A stretch of 64,000 nt of DNA from Microbulbifer sp. HZ11 (GTDB lineage Bacteria > Pseudomonadota > Gammaproteobacteria > Pseudomonadales > Cellvibrionaceae): contig NZ_JELR01000001.1 in the NCBI RefSeq assembly GCF_000708675.1, forward strand, positions 1,426,001-1,490,000. Reading direction: 5' to 3'. Positions within the stretch are counted from its first letter, which is position 1, and every line of letters starts with the position of its first letter. This document shows positions 1 to 8,946 of the stretch, in pieces. Under the pieces are notes generated by a model that ran no database searches, was not told the origin of the DNA, and was given only the letters and a program-made list of their open reading frames with translations. The position numbers and the translations under genes are program-made.

Positions 1-408
1 GATGCCTACCCAGAAAAAATTGCGCGGTTTCAAACGGATTTCTGGCAATTTTTTCGGTTTGAACACCGTGTAGAAAATCAAAACCGCCAGCAGCACCAGC
101 GGCAGTTGTTGCCAGTCGAGATTCGCCAGCCCCAGGGTCATGGCCGCGGAGCCCAGGGTACAGCCGATAAAGAACGAAATGCACTGGTCCCAGCGGATAT
201 GCTCGCGCACATAGACCACACGCGCGAGGTTGTTCATCAGTTGGACCGCACCGTGGATCGGTACCAGGGCGCGCAGGGGGATCACCACATTGAGCGCGGC
301 GAACATAAGGATACCGCCGGCACCGCCGGTCACCGCGGAGATAAACGCACTGACCACGCAGACAAGCAGCAGTAACCCGAGGGCAAGGCCGGGGCTCTGG
401 TCTGGCAT
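1..408 (-). CDS. TauE/SafE family sulfite exporter/permease, N-terminal part (cut by window edge)
   Basis: This is the first 136 codons of a minus-strand membrane protein that runs off the left edge. Translated from the ATG at 408 it begins MPDQSPGLALGLLLLVCVVS and continues with a glycine-rich SAVTGGAGGILMF segment and further hydrophobic helices, the pattern of the TauE/SafE permeases that export sulfite or other organosulfur anions. An in-frame stop lies a few codons upstream, so the start is ATG 408 or a TTG about 30 bases earlier. The substrate cannot be told from this fragment. The family call is good; the role is inferred. Confidence 0.75.
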   Translation of the reverse strand, partial: MPDQSPGLALGLLLLVCVVSAFISAVTGGAGGILMFAALNVVIPLRALVPIHGAVQLMNNLARVVYVREHIRWDQCISFFIGCTLGSAAMTLGLANLDWQQLPLVLLAVLIFYTVFKPKKLPEIRLKPRNFFWVGI

Positions 409-621
409 CAGGCTTAACAGCGAACCCAACTCCGCCAAGGACTACCCCCACGCTTTGAACAGTGATTATTATCGCGCCGATCCCGAGTACTTACGGGTGA
501 AACTCGCAGTGATTCGATCGGTTTTTGAGCGATGGCCAGTCTAGCCGTAAGGACAGCTTCAAACCCAGTAGTCCCGGGCCTGAAGCTGGTTATTTGAGGA
601 CGAGAAAGAATGCACGAACAT

Positions 622-650
622 AAAAAAACCGGCACAGACGCCGGTTTTTT
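622..650 (-). terminator. Rho-independent terminator after accA
   Basis: An AACCGGC/GCCGGTT hairpin is flanked by A and T runs. Read on the minus strand it ends in a T tract just past the accA stop. The symmetric A/T flanks could also let it work on the plus strand, but no plus-strand gene enters from the left. Confidence 0.8.
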
Positions 651-672
651 ATGTCCTGAAGAAGTGTTGGCT

Positions 673-1629
673 TCAGCCTACGACGTTACCGTAGCTCATC
701 AGACGCTGGTAGCGCTTCTCCAGCAACTCATCCAGAGGAATCGCGGTCAGCTTATCCAGCTGTTCAGACAGGCGATCACGCAGGCGCGCCGCCATCAGAT
801 CCGGATCGCGGTGTGCACCACCCAGCGGCTCAGGCAGCGTCTCGTCCACAATACCCAGCTCTTCCAGCACACTGGAAGTCACCCCCATGGCCTCGGCTGC
901 CAGCGGCGCCTTCTCCACGGTCTTCCAGATAATGTTCGCGCAACCTTCCGGCGAAATCACAAAGTACGTGGAGTACTGCAACATATTCAGCTGGTCACCC
1001 ACACCAATGGCGAGCGCGCCACCGGAAGACCCCTCGCCAATCACCGTACAGATAATCGGCGTACGCAGACGGGACATCACCGCCAGGTTCTTGGCAATCG
1101 CCTCGGAAATACCGCGCTCCTCACTGTCGATACCCGGATAGGCCCCGGGGGTGTCGATCAGTGTCAGGACTGGCATCTTGAAGCGCTCCGCCATCTCCAT
1201 AATGCGCTGCGCCTTGCGGTAGCCTTCCGGCTTCGGCATACCAAAGTTGCGCTTCACCTTCTCGTTGACACTGCGGCCCTTCTCCTCACCAATCACCGCC
1301 ACCGGGCGGCCTTCCAGGCGACCGATACCGGCGATGATCGCCTTGTCGTCACCGAAGTGACGATCGCCGTGCAGCTCGTCCCAATCGGTGAAAATGCGCT
1401 CGATATAGTCCTTGGCGTAGGGACGCTGCGGGTGGCGGGCCACCTGCACGATCTGCCAGGGAGAGAGGTCGGAATACAGGGACTCGGTGAGCTTCTCGCT
1501 CTTTTCCCGCAGTCGGGTGATCTCTTCAGCGATGTTCAGGTCGTTGTCATCCCCGACGTGCTGAAGCTCCTTGATCTTGCTTTCCAGTTCCGCAATCGGC
1601 TGTTCAAACTCGAGAAAACTGAAGTTCAT
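673..1629 (-). CDS. accA: Acetyl-CoA carboxylase carboxyltransferase subunit alpha
   Basis: AccA forms the carboxyltransferase with AccD and moves the carboxyl group from biotin on AccB to acetyl-CoA, giving malonyl-CoA for fatty-acid synthesis in the cytoplasm. The product is 318 residues, against about 319 in E. coli. The N-terminal helical region ([19 protein letters not shown]) and the crotonase-like core are intact, with typical segments such as [18 protein letters not shown] and [15 protein letters not shown]. It lies downstream of dnaE on the same strand, the usual gammaproteobacterial order, but 370 bp apart with a hairpin element between, so it may have its own promoter. Confidence 0.97.
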   Translation of the reverse strand: MNFSFLEFEQPIAELESKIKELQHVGDDNDLNIAEEITRLREKSEKLTESLYSDLSPWQIVQVARHPQRPYAKDYIERIFTDWDELHGDRHFGDDKAIIAGIGRLEGRPVAVIGEEKGRSVNEKVKRNFGMPKPEGYRKAQRIMEMAERFKMPVLTLIDTPGAYPGIDSEERGISEAIAKNLAVMSRLRTPIICTVIGEGSSGGALAIGVGDQLNMLQYSTYFVISPEGCANIIWKTVEKAPLAAEAMGVTSSVLEELGIVDETLPEPLGGAHRDPDLMAARLRDRLSEQLDKLTAIPLDELLEKRYQRLMSYGNVVG

Positions 1630-1999
1630 TTAATTCGCGCCTTGATAATTCTGTGGGCCTGCCAAATGTTGGAAAATGCGACCAAACTACCCCGAACGGT
1701 CGCAAACAGGCCTCGTCTACTGAAAATGGCGGCTAGCTTACCGGGATAGGACCACTCAGTCGAGTGCATGCGTTCACTTGACTAAATTCCGACAGTACAG
1801 AAAGCCTGAATCGGAAGACTGGTCGCGCAATACAAATCGCTTGGCGTAGCCTCGAGCGAAGGTGGCGATGCCGGGTGCGGTCTTGCGAGACCTTCACCGC
1901 CAAGGATGGCGGTGCAGAGCCCCCAGGGATGGGTGGACGGCGTGTCTCGCAAGACCGCACCCGGCAGCGCCACCGCCACCGAATGGCTCAAGTGAAAAA
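1630..1999. other. Intergenic region between dnaE and accA
   Basis: These 370 bp hold no convincing gene. The dnaE-proximal part contains a class A long-hairpin element (1861-1974). The remaining 230 bp before accA should hold the accA leader and promoter, but no strong -35/-10 pair stands out. Confidence 0.6.
1861..1974 (+). repeat. Long-hairpin element, class A, copy 1
   Basis: Arms 1861-1890 and 1945-1974 pair over 30 bp with one mismatch. The 54-nt loop holds an inner hairpin (CACCGCC and GGCGGTG around AAGGAT) and then the class A motif CCCCAGGGATGGG. It begins 25 bp beyond the dnaE stop, antisense to dnaE. The arms share GGTGGCGATGCCGGGTG with other class A copies but diverge towards the loop while staying complementary. 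No T tract follows, so it is not a standard intrinsic terminator. Confidence 0.85.
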
Positions 2000-4900
2000 T
2001 TACTGCCGTTGATTGTAGTTGAGCTGTACCCGCTCCCGGCCGATCACCTCCCGCAGGGACTGGATCAGCTGGTCATTTGGCTCCACTTTCCACTCATCCG
2101 CCAGGCGGAAGGTACCGCGCGCGTCGCTGCGCTCCACTTCCACCAGCACCGGGCAGGAGCCGCCCACATAGGGACGCAGGCAGGCGCTCAAACGCTGCCC
2201 CATCTTCGGTAATGCCTGAGCACTATCGATCTTGAGGGTCACCCCGATCACACTGCCACTGCGCAAATCGTCCAGCGTCGACACACTATTCACGCTCATC
2301 TTCAGGCCGCCGCTGTAATCGTCGTGGGAGATAGACCCCTCCAGCACCAGCAGCGCATCCTTCACCAGCTTCTCCCGGTGTTCCCCGAACGCCTCACTGA
2401 ATACCGCCGCCTCGATCCGCGCACTGCGGTCATCCAGAGTCACAATCGCCATGGAATCACCGCGCTTGGTCTTCATCACCCGCATACCCACACACAGGCC
2501 CGCCACCTTCTGGTTTTCACGGCCCGGCTTCAGGTCCGCGATGCGCGCCTTCACCAGATGCTTCAGCTCATCTTCGTACTCGTCAATAGGGTGGCCTGTC
2601 AGGTACAGACCGAGGGTGTTCTTCTCGCCTTCGAGACGCTCGCGAATACTCCACGGACGCGCACTGCGGAAATCCTCGTACACATCCCCGTCGGACGCGG
2701 AGCGTACCACCTCGCCGAACAGATCCATCATACCGGCGCTATCGTTCTTGCTCTGCTGCTCGGCGGACTTCACCGCCTCATCCAGCGCGTTGAACAGCAC
2801 CGCGCGCGAGTAATCCAGGCCATCGGCGCTGTTGGTATCCGGGCCGATACTGTCCAGGGCGCCGGAACGCACCAGCGCTTCCAGCGCGCGCTTGTTCACC
2901 TTGCGCGGGTCAATGCGGGAACAGAAGTCGAACAGATCGGTGAAAGGTCCATTCTGTTCGCGCTCGGCAATAATGTTGTCGATGGGGCCTTCCCCCAGCC
3001 CCTTGATCGCACCCAGACCGTAGATGATGCGGTTGTCCACATCCACCGAGAACTGATAAGTACCCAGATTTACATCCGGCGGTACCAGGTCCAGTTTCAT
3101 GGCCCGGCACTCTTCGATAAAGGTCACCACCTTATCGGTTTTGTCCATATCCGAAGACATGGTGGCGGCCATAAACTGCGCCGGGTAATGGGCCTTCAGC
3201 CAGGCGGTCTGGTAGGACACCAGTGCATAAGCGGCGGAGTGAGATTTGTTAAAGCCGTAACCGGCAAACTTTTCCACCAGATCGAAGATCTTGATCGCGA
3301 GCTCCGGGTCGACTCCCTGCTCCTTCGCACCCTGCTCGAAAGTGGCGCGTTGCTTGGCCATCTCCTCCGGTTTTTTCTTACCCATGGCCCGGCGCAACAT
3401 GTCTGCGCCACCGAGGGTGTAACCAGCGAGCTCCTGGGCAATCTGCATCACCTGTTCCTGGTAGACGATTACCCCGTAGGTAGGCTCCAGAATGGGTTTC
3501 AGTTTTTCGTGCTGGTATTTGGCATCCGGGTAGGCGACCTGCGCACGACCGTGCTTCCGGTTGATAAAGTCGTCCACCATGCCCGACTGCAGCGGGCCCG
3601 GACGGAACAGGGCCACCAGGGCGATCATATCCTCGAGGTTATCCGGCTGCAGGCGCTTGATCAGGTCCTTCATACCGCGAGATTCCAGCTGGAATACCGC
3701 GGTGGTCTCGGCGCGCTTGATCATGGCGTAGGTTTCGGGGTCGTCGAGAGGCAGCGCCTCGATCACCAGGGGCTCTTTGCCCTCCCGTGCGCGCTGCTCG
3801 TCCACCATCGCCTTGGCCCAGTCGATGATGGTCAGGGTCCGCAGCCCCAGGAAGTCGAACTTCACCAGGCCCGCGTCTTCCACATCGTTCTTGTCGAACT
3901 GGGTCACCAGGCCTGCACCGGTCTCGTCACAGTAGAGCGGCGCGAAGTCGGTGAGCTTTGTGGGAGCGATAACCACACCACCGGCGTGCTTACCCACGTT
4001 CCGCGCCACGCCTTCCAGCTGCAGCGCCATTTCCCAGATTTCCTGACCTTCCTCATCATTCTCGAGGAACTCCCGCAGCACCTCTTCCTGCTCAAACGCC
4101 TTGGCCAGGGTCATGCCCGGGTCCGCCGGGATCATTTTCGAGAGTTTGTCTGCAAGTCCGTAAGACTTGCCCTGCACCCGCGCCACATCCCGCACTACCG
4201 CCTTCGCGGCCATGGTACCGAAGGTGATAATCTGACTCACTGCATCACGGCCGTAGTGATCGGCCACGTAGTTAATGACCTGATCGCGCTTTTCCATACA
4301 GAAGTCGACGTCGAAGTCGGGCATGGAAACCCGTTCCGGGTTCAGGAACCGTTCGAACAGCAGGTCGTACTGCAGAGGGTCAAGATCGGTAATTTTCTGC
4401 GAGTAGGCAATCAACGAGCCCGCACCGGAACCCCGCCCCGGCCCCACCGGAATATTGTGATCCTTGGCCCACTGGATAAAGTCCATAACAATCAGGAAGT
4501 ACCCGGGGAACCCCATCTGGATAACAATATCCAGCTCAAAGCGCAGGCGGTCCTCGTAAACCTTTTTACGCGCCTCGTAGTCCGGCGCATTTTTGTCGAG
4601 GATGAATTCCAGACGTTCGTACAGTCCGTCGAACGAGACTTTTTCAAAGAATTCGTTTTCCGTCATTCCCTCGGGGATGGGGAATTGCGGCAGGAAGTAT
4701 TTCCCCAGCTGAATCGGCGCAGAACAACGACGCGCGATTTCCACCGTATTCTCTAACGCTTCCGGAATATCCTTGAACAGCGCCAGCATCTCTTCCGGGG
4801 TGCGCAGGTACTGTTCAGATGAATAGCGGCGCTCGCGACGCGGATCATCCAACGCCCGGCCCTCCCGGATACACACCCGAACCTCGTGCGCCTCAAACTC

Positions 4901-5518
4901 GCTGTCTTCAATAAAGCGTACATCGTTCGTGGCGACGACCGGCAGATTCAGCCTGCCCGCCAGACCCACTGCCGCGTGCAGATATTCTTCATCACCCGGG
5001 CGACCGGTACGTTGCAGTTCAAGGTAGTAGCGGCCCGGGAAAATTCGCTCCCACTCCTGCGCCAGAGATTCCGCCTGTGCATTCCGCCCGGCAATCAGCG
5101 CCCGGCCAACATCACCGTACTTGGCCCCGGAAAGCATCAACACACCGTCCGATGCCTGCTCGATCCACTCCCGCTCCACAAACGCATGCCCGTGGTACTG
5201 CCCTTCCATCCAGGCGCGGGAAATCAGCTCGGTAATATTGCGGTAACCGGTGGTATTCATCGCATACAGCGTCAGCAGCGTAGGCTGCTCTTCCCCACCC
5301 TCCTTCAACCAGAAATCGGCCCCGGTAATCGGCTTCACCCCGGCGCCCATACAGCCCCGATAAAACTTCACCTGGCCGTAGAAATTCGTCTGGTCCGTAA
5401 TCGCCACCGCCGGCATTTCCAGCTCGGCAACACGACCCACCAACGGCTTGATACGTACCAGGCCGTCGATCAGGGAGTATTCAGTGTGGATTCTTAAATG
5501 TACGAAGGGTTGGGTCAT
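2000..5518 (-). CDS. dnaE: DNA polymerase III subunit alpha
   Basis: This is the catalytic subunit of the replicative DNA polymerase holoenzyme. The 1172-residue product is close to the E. coli length (1160). It has the N-terminal PHP domain ([13 protein letters not shown] at about 7-19), the C-family polymerase core with PDFDVDF giving the catalytic aspartates at 401 and 403 (the same numbers as in E. coli), the thumb and fingers region ([19 protein letters not shown]), and the C-terminal helix-hairpin-helix and OB-fold parts. It ends with LNYNQRQ. Two long-hairpin elements separate its start from the next gene upstream. The weak Shine-Dalgarno (AGAACAG) lies before ATG 5518. Confidence 0.98.
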   Translation of the reverse strand: MTQPFVHLRIHTEYSLIDGLVRIKPLVGRVAELEMPAVAITDQTNFYGQVKFYRGCMGAGVKPITGADFWLKEGGEEQPTLLTLYAMNTTGYRNITELISRAWMEGQYHGHAFVEREWIEQASDGVLMLSGAKYGDVGRALIAGRNAQAESLAQEWERIFPGRYYLELQRTGRPGDEEYLHAAVGLAGRLNLPVVATNDVRFIEDSEFEAHEVRVCIREGRALDDPRRERRYSSEQYLRTPEEMLALFKDIPEALENTVEIARRCSAPIQLGKYFLPQFPIPEGMTENEFFEKVSFDGLYERLEFILDKNAPDYEARKKVYEDRLRFELDIVIQMGFPGYFLIVMDFIQWAKDHNIPVGPGRGSGAGSLIAYSQKITDLDPLQYDLLFERFLNPERVSMPDFDVDFCMEKRDQVINYVADHYGRDAVSQIITFGTMAAKAVVRDVARVQGKSYGLADKLSKMIPADPGMTLAKAFEQEEVLREFLENDEEGQEIWEMALQLEGVARNVGKHAGGVVIAPTKLTDFAPLYCDETGAGLVTQFDKNDVEDAGLVKFDFLGLRTLTIIDWAKAMVDEQRAREGKEPLVIEALPLDDPETYAMIKRAETTAVFQLESRGMKDLIKRLQPDNLEDMIALVALFRPGPLQSGMVDDFINRKHGRAQVAYPDAKYQHEKLKPILEPTYGVIVYQEQVMQIAQELAGYTLGGADMLRRAMGKKKPEEMAKQRATFEQGAKEQGVDPELAIKIFDLVEKFAGYGFNKSHSAAYALVSYQTAWLKAHYPAQFMAATMSSDMDKTDKVVTFIEECRAMKLDLVPPDVNLGTYQFSVDVDNRIIYGLGAIKGLGEGPIDNIIAEREQNGPFTDLFDFCSRIDPRKVNKRALEALVRSGALDSIGPDTNSADGLDYSRAVLFNALDEAVKSAEQQSKNDSAGMMDLFGEVVRSASDGDVYEDFRSARPWSIRERLEGEKNTLGLYLTGHPIDEYEDELKHLVKARIADLKPGRENQKVAGLCVGMRVMKTKRGDSMAIVTLDDRSARIEAAVFSEAFGEHREKLVKDALLVLEGSISHDDYSGGLKMSVNSVSTLDDLRSGSVIGVTLKIDSAQALPKMGQRLSACLRPYVGGSCPVLVEVERSDARGTFRLADEWKVEPNDQLIQSLREVIGRERVQLNYNQRQ

Positions 5519-5572
5519 ATTCTGTTCTATTTAATTTTGGCCCGGAGGTATTTTTAGCTCTGTTCCGGGAAC

Positions 5573-5696
5573 GCACCGAGGGGCGGTAAGCCCTTCCGGG
5601 ACACGAGCTAGGCGCCCCCCGTGAATACATCCATGTAGCTCTGCTCCGACATCCATGTCGGAGAAGGTCCCGGAAGGGCTTACCGCCCCTCGGTGC
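5573..5696 (+). repeat. Long-hairpin element, class B, copy 1
   Basis: Arms 5573-5601 and 5668-5696 are perfectly complementary over 29 bp (starting GCACCGAGGGGCGG). The 66-nt loop holds two smaller hairpins, one closing on TACATCCATGTA and one with arms CTCCGACAT and ATGTCGGAG around CC. The repeated ATCCAT apex defines class B. A class A element follows 88 bp later. Confidence 0.85.
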
Positions 5697-5784
5697 TTAG
5701 TGCAATTCTGGTAATTCGTTACTTCGTAAGCCCGAGAAATCTTATGCGCGTTTTTACTGACAAAGTAGTGCGGCCGAATGCGCA

Positions 5785-5895
5785 GGTGGAGTGCCGGGTG
5801 AAGGTTTTCAGGAGCGTCGCAAACAGGATGTTTGCGCCGCAGCGCCCAGGGATGGGTTCACAGCGGTCCTGAAAACCTTCACCCGGCGCTCCACC
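5785..5895 (+). repeat. Long-hairpin element, class A, copy 2
   Basis: Arms 5785-5813 and 5867-5895 pair over 29 bp with one G-T wobble. The loop has an inner hairpin (CGCAAAC and GTTTGCG around AGGAT), then GCGCCCAGGGATGGGTTCAC. The outer arm is nearly the same as copy 5 at 53386 (GGTGGAGTGCCGGGTG). It begins 15 bp past the stop of the DUF1289 gene at 5911, antisense to it. Confidence 0.85.
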
Positions 5896-5910
5896 GCCAC
5901 AGAAACAAAT

Positions 5911-6153
5911 TCAGTCGGACCACCAAACCCGCTTCAGAGCAACAGCCCGCTCATGGCACAGACTCAATACATGCTTTTTCTGAGCGTTAGACATCCGTCC
6001 CCACTGACTGATCTCAGCCCCGGAACGAAAACACCCCTCACAGATATCGTCACGATTCAACGCACAAACGGAAACACAAGGCGACTTCACCGGAAACTCA
6101 AACGCAGCCTCCGGCTCTTTGTCCTTCACCTTGCTCCAGTCACTCTCGGTCAC
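5911..6153 (-). CDS. DUF1289 domain-containing small cysteine protein
   Basis: An 80-residue protein with the DUF1289 cysteine pattern: CVSVC at 26-30, then CEGC at 38-41 followed by F and R, and a C-terminal tryptophan-containing segment (KRVWWSD). These four cysteines probably bind a metal; no biochemical role is established for the family. Its start overlaps the end of the gamma-carbonic anhydrase gene by 14 bp, so the two are co-translated, with this gene second. It ends just before the class A element at 5785. Confidence 0.85.
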   Translation of the reverse strand: MTESDWSKVKDKEPEAAFEFPVKSPCVSVCALNRDDICEGCFRSGAEISQWGRMSNAQKKHVLSLCHERAVALKRVWWSD

Positions 6154-6694
6154 TACTTACCGCCTGAGGCATATCCACCTCCACCAACTCGTCTGCAAAC
6201 CGCCGACCGTTGGCCACATAAATCTCACTGCTCGCCTTCAGCAACTCAAACGTCGCCTCATCCAGCGTCTTCACCACCTTACCCGGGCTCCCCAGCACCA
6301 GCGAAAAATCCGGAACCTCCGCATTCTCCGTCACCAGCGCATTCGCCCCGATAATGCAGCAGCGGCCAATCTTGGCCCCGTTCAGGACCACCGCATTCAT
6401 CCCCACCAGCGAATACTCACCGATCTGGCAGCCGTGCAGCGTCACCTTGTGCCCCACCGTCACCCCGGTGCCCACCGTCAGTGGCACACCCGGGTCCGTA
6501 TGCAACACAGAACCGTCCTGGATATTCGCCCGCTCACCAATAGTGATGAGGTCATTGTCCCCGCGAATCACCGCGTTGAACCACACCGAACTGTGAGGCT
6601 GCATCAGCACATTGCCGATCACCCGGGCGCCGGGCGCAATGTAGTGGCCCTCGCCTTCAAGGGTCGGCTGCTTATCGCCCAACCTGTACAGCAT
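6140..6694 (-). CDS. Gamma carbonic anhydrase family protein (YrdA-like)
   Basis: A left-handed beta-helix hexapeptide-repeat protein of about 184 residues. Conserved pieces include [22 protein letters not shown] and [12 protein letters not shown], whose histidines match the trimer-interface zinc ligands of CamH/YrdA proteins. Such proteins may hydrate CO2 or act on other small substrates; many YrdA relatives have no proven activity. I take ATG 6694 rather than 6712, because GGAG lies five bases before it. It overlaps the DUF1289 gene, the second member of the pair. Confidence 0.9.
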   Translation of the reverse strand: MLYRLGDKQPTLEGEGHYIAPGARVIGNVLMQPHSSVWFNAVIRGDNDLITIGERANIQDGSVLHTDPGVPLTVGTGVTVGHKVTLHGCQIGEYSLVGMNAVVLNGAKIGRCCIIGANALVTENAEVPDFSLVLGSPGKVVKTLDEATFELLKASSEIYVANGRRFADELVEVDMPQAVSSDRE

Positions 6695-6785
6695 TTGATC
6701 TCCGGGAAACATTTAGTGGTGGTGGAATTCAGCCGGGCATTATCCCGCCCAGGGCTCCCGATTGCCACCCTGGAACAGCTGTGAC

Positions 6786-7280
6786 TCACCGGACAGGCTG
6801 GCCGATTAACACGCCTTCCAACGCCAGCAAACGCGCCTTCATCTCCAGCCCGCCCGCATAGCCCGTCAGCCTACCGTCTGCGCCAATTACCCGGTGGCAG
6901 GGCACCACGATGGACAGTGGATTGGCCCCGTTGGCCCGCGCCACCGCGCGCACCGCTTTCGGATTGCCGATGGCCTCCGCCAGCTCCCGGTAACTGCGGG
7001 TTTCACCAAAGGGAATGGCACACAGCGCCTTCCACACCGATTGCTGAAACGGCGTGCCGGTAGCATCCATCGGCAGCTCAAATGACTGGATCTCACCACC
7101 AAAATAGGCCTCCAGCTGCTCTGCCGCTGTGTCTGTCAGCTCGGTGGCGCCACGCAGCCAGTCTTCCTTTACCGGCAGCGGCCGCTTGCCCGCCTGCAGG
7201 TCGATCCCCACAAGCCCCGATTCACTGGCGGCGATACCGAGTTCACCAAATGCACTGGGGTAAATTTCATAGTGGATCAT
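6786..7280 (-). CDS. ogt: Methylated-DNA--[protein]-cysteine S-methyltransferase
   Basis: This suicide enzyme removes methyl groups from O6-methylguanine and O4-methylthymine. The 164-residue product has the active-site motif VVPCHRVIG with the acceptor cysteine at 128, and the upstream DNA-binding segment FGETRSYRELAEAIGNPKAVRAVARANGANP with the arginine finger. Only the short MGMT N-terminal domain is present, so it is Ogt-like and not Ada. Its start overlaps the stop of the Ada-AlkA fusion gene by 4 bp, so the pair is translationally coupled and forms an alkylation-repair unit. Confidence 0.93.
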   Translation of the reverse strand: MIHYEIYPSAFGELGIAASESGLVGIDLQAGKRPLPVKEDWLRGATELTDTAAEQLEAYFGGEIQSFELPMDATGTPFQQSVWKALCAIPFGETRSYRELAEAIGNPKAVRAVARANGANPLSIVVPCHRVIGADGRLTGYAGGLEMKARLLALEGVLIGQPVR

Positions 7281-8797
7281 TTGGGCAACCTCTTCTTGGG
7301 CTTGGATTTGGAATTGGGTTTAGGTGTGGTTTTGAGGGACTGCCACAGTAAAAGAGCGGCGTAGGCCCGCCAGGGGCGCCAGGATTCTGCACGGGCCAGA
7401 GCCTGTTTCGGGGTTGCCTTGCGCTCACCATCGCCGAGGACGATCAGGATTCCCAGGTCTGAGGCCGGAAAGGCATCCGGCATGGAGAGACCGCGCATGG
7501 CGGTGTAATGGGCGGTCCAGTCGCCAATACCGGGAAGAGCGGTCATTTGAACGCAAAAGCTCTCGAGATCCGCCGCATTGAAGTCGATATCGCCATTGAG
7601 TGTGGCCGCAACAAACGTCTGCAGGGTCTTTGCGCGGGTGCGGGTAACACCAATGTCAGAGAAGTCCGCATCGCGCAGCTGCTCCGCGGTGGGAAACAAC
7701 AGCAGCGACTCGCCTTCTGGCCCGGTAAACGTCTCGCCGTAACGGCTCGCGACCCGTCCGGCAATGGTGGTGGCCGCAGCCACCGAAATCTGCTGACCGA
7801 GGATCGCGCGCAATGTGTATTCGAACGGATCCCAGGCACCGGGCAAGCGCACGCCGGGAGCCCCCTTCAGCACTTGCTTCAGAAGCGGATCCGTTTGCAA
7901 ATGGCCGCGAATTTCATCACTGTCCGTATCCAGGTCAAACAGGCGACGCAGCTTCTCCCGCAGCGGATAAAGTACCGCTCCACAACCATCGCCGTAAACG
8001 CTGACCCGCAAGCGCTCCTTGTCGGGTTCGTGGGCCACCCGCAGCAACCCGCGCTGGCCGAGCAATTCGAAACTGCGCAGGTATTCCCCCTGTTCAGGAT
8101 CATCACCGGCATCGACCTGCTCCACGCCCGGCAGGGTGCGCGCGGCGAAGAACGCCAGCAGCGCCGGCCAGTCGAACGGCGGCCGATAGCTCAGGTATAT
8201 CCGGATGGGTTTTACACCGCGATCATTGGGCTGCGCTGACACCGACTCGCGGCGAACTTCACTAGGTGTTCGCTGATAAATTCCCTTAAAAACCCCGTTG
8301 AATCGACGCAGGCTATTAAAGCCCGCGGCGAACGCGATATCCCCCACCGGCAGACTGGTATCCCGCAGCAGGCTGAATGCGAATAGCGCCCGCTCCGTCT
8401 GCCAAACCTGCAACGGACTCAGGCCGATATGCTCTGCAAACAGTTTGCGTAGATAACGACTAGTGATACCGAGGCGCTCCGCCAGCTGCTCGATGGATTG
8501 AGCTTCCCGCTCCGCGCGCATCAGGTTTACCGCGCGCTGCACGGTGGTGGATACCAGGCCCCAGGCCGGGCTGCCGGGAGCAGCATCGGGCCGGCAGCGC
8601 AGGCAAGGCCGATAACCCGCTGCGGCGGCTTCTGCGGCGGTAAGGAAGTACTCGACGTTCTTCTCCAGCGGCGGACGCGCCGGGCAAATGGGTCGGCAGA
8701 AGATGCCCGTGGTTTTCACCGCGGTGTAGAAGCGGCCATCAAACCGCTTGTCGCGGGCGAGACGGGCAGAGTGGCAGATACCGGGGTCAGGTTTCAC
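7277..8797 (-). CDS. Ada-type zinc domain / AraC / AlkA fusion: 3-methyladenine DNA glycosylase II with regulator module
   Basis: A 506-residue fusion. Residues 1-75 are an Ada N-terminal zinc domain with Cys34, Cys38, Cys65 and Cys68 (FCRPICPAR, CLRCRPD); in Ada the first-pair cysteine takes methyl groups from phosphotriesters. An AraC-type helix-turn-helix pair follows at about 85-185. The rest is AlkA: its N-terminal fold, then the helix-hairpin-helix LPGIGDWTAHY and the catalytic-type aspartate near 447 (ASDLG). It probably senses alkylation, activates its own operon and excises alkylated bases. The adjacent Ogt supplies the direct-reversal activity that Ada carries in E. coli. The lysine-rich tail is probably disordered. 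Confidence 0.9.
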   Translation of the reverse strand: MKPDPGICHSARLARDKRFDGRFYTAVKTTGIFCRPICPARPPLEKNVEYFLTAAEAAAAGYRPCLRCRPDAAPGSPAWGLVSTTVQRAVNLMRAEREAQSIEQLAERLGITSRYLRKLFAEHIGLSPLQVWQTERALFAFSLLRDTSLPVGDIAFAAGFNSLRRFNGVFKGIYQRTPSEVRRESVSAQPNDRGVKPIRIYLSYRPPFDWPALLAFFAARTLPGVEQVDAGDDPEQGEYLRSFELLGQRGLLRVAHEPDKERLRVSVYGDGCGAVLYPLREKLRRLFDLDTDSDEIRGHLQTDPLLKQVLKGAPGVRLPGAWDPFEYTLRAILGQQISVAAATTIAGRVASRYGETFTGPEGESLLLFPTAEQLRDADFSDIGVTRTRAKTLQTFVAATLNGDIDFNAADLESFCVQMTALPGIGDWTAHYTAMRGLSMPDAFPASDLGILIVLGDGERKATPKQALARAESWRPWRAYAALLLWQSLKTTPKPNSKSKPKKRLPK

Positions 8798-8897
8798 GTT
8801 CAGTTGATCTGTAGCTTGTACTGCCTCCAGTGTACGGACCGGATAACCCCCAAACTAGTCATATTCGGAACTGGCTGGCTATTCGCCCCCGAGGAAC

Positions 8898-8925
8898 GAA
8901 AAAGCGGGCCATGAGGGCCCGCTCT
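8898..8925 (-). terminator. Rho-independent terminator after the M49-like peptidase
   Basis: AGCGGGCC and GGCCCGCT form an 8-bp stem with a 5-nt loop; on the minus strand a T run follows. It lies about 20 bp past the stop of the gene at 8947. Confidence 0.85.
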
Positions 8926-8946
8926 GGAAAAGTTAGGATCGTACGA

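Noticed and set aside
610-1749. 379-codon plus-strand frame over accA
   Set aside because: Shadow of accA, starting within the accA terminator.
2324-4756. 810-codon open frame antisense to dnaE
   Set aside because: Same reason: dnaE on the other strand is certain and this frame encodes no known fold.
5573-5895. Long hairpins as plain Rho-independent terminators
   Set aside because: Stems of 21-30 bp with branched loops and no following T tract do not fit the standard form, though a termination or 3'-end role is not excluded.
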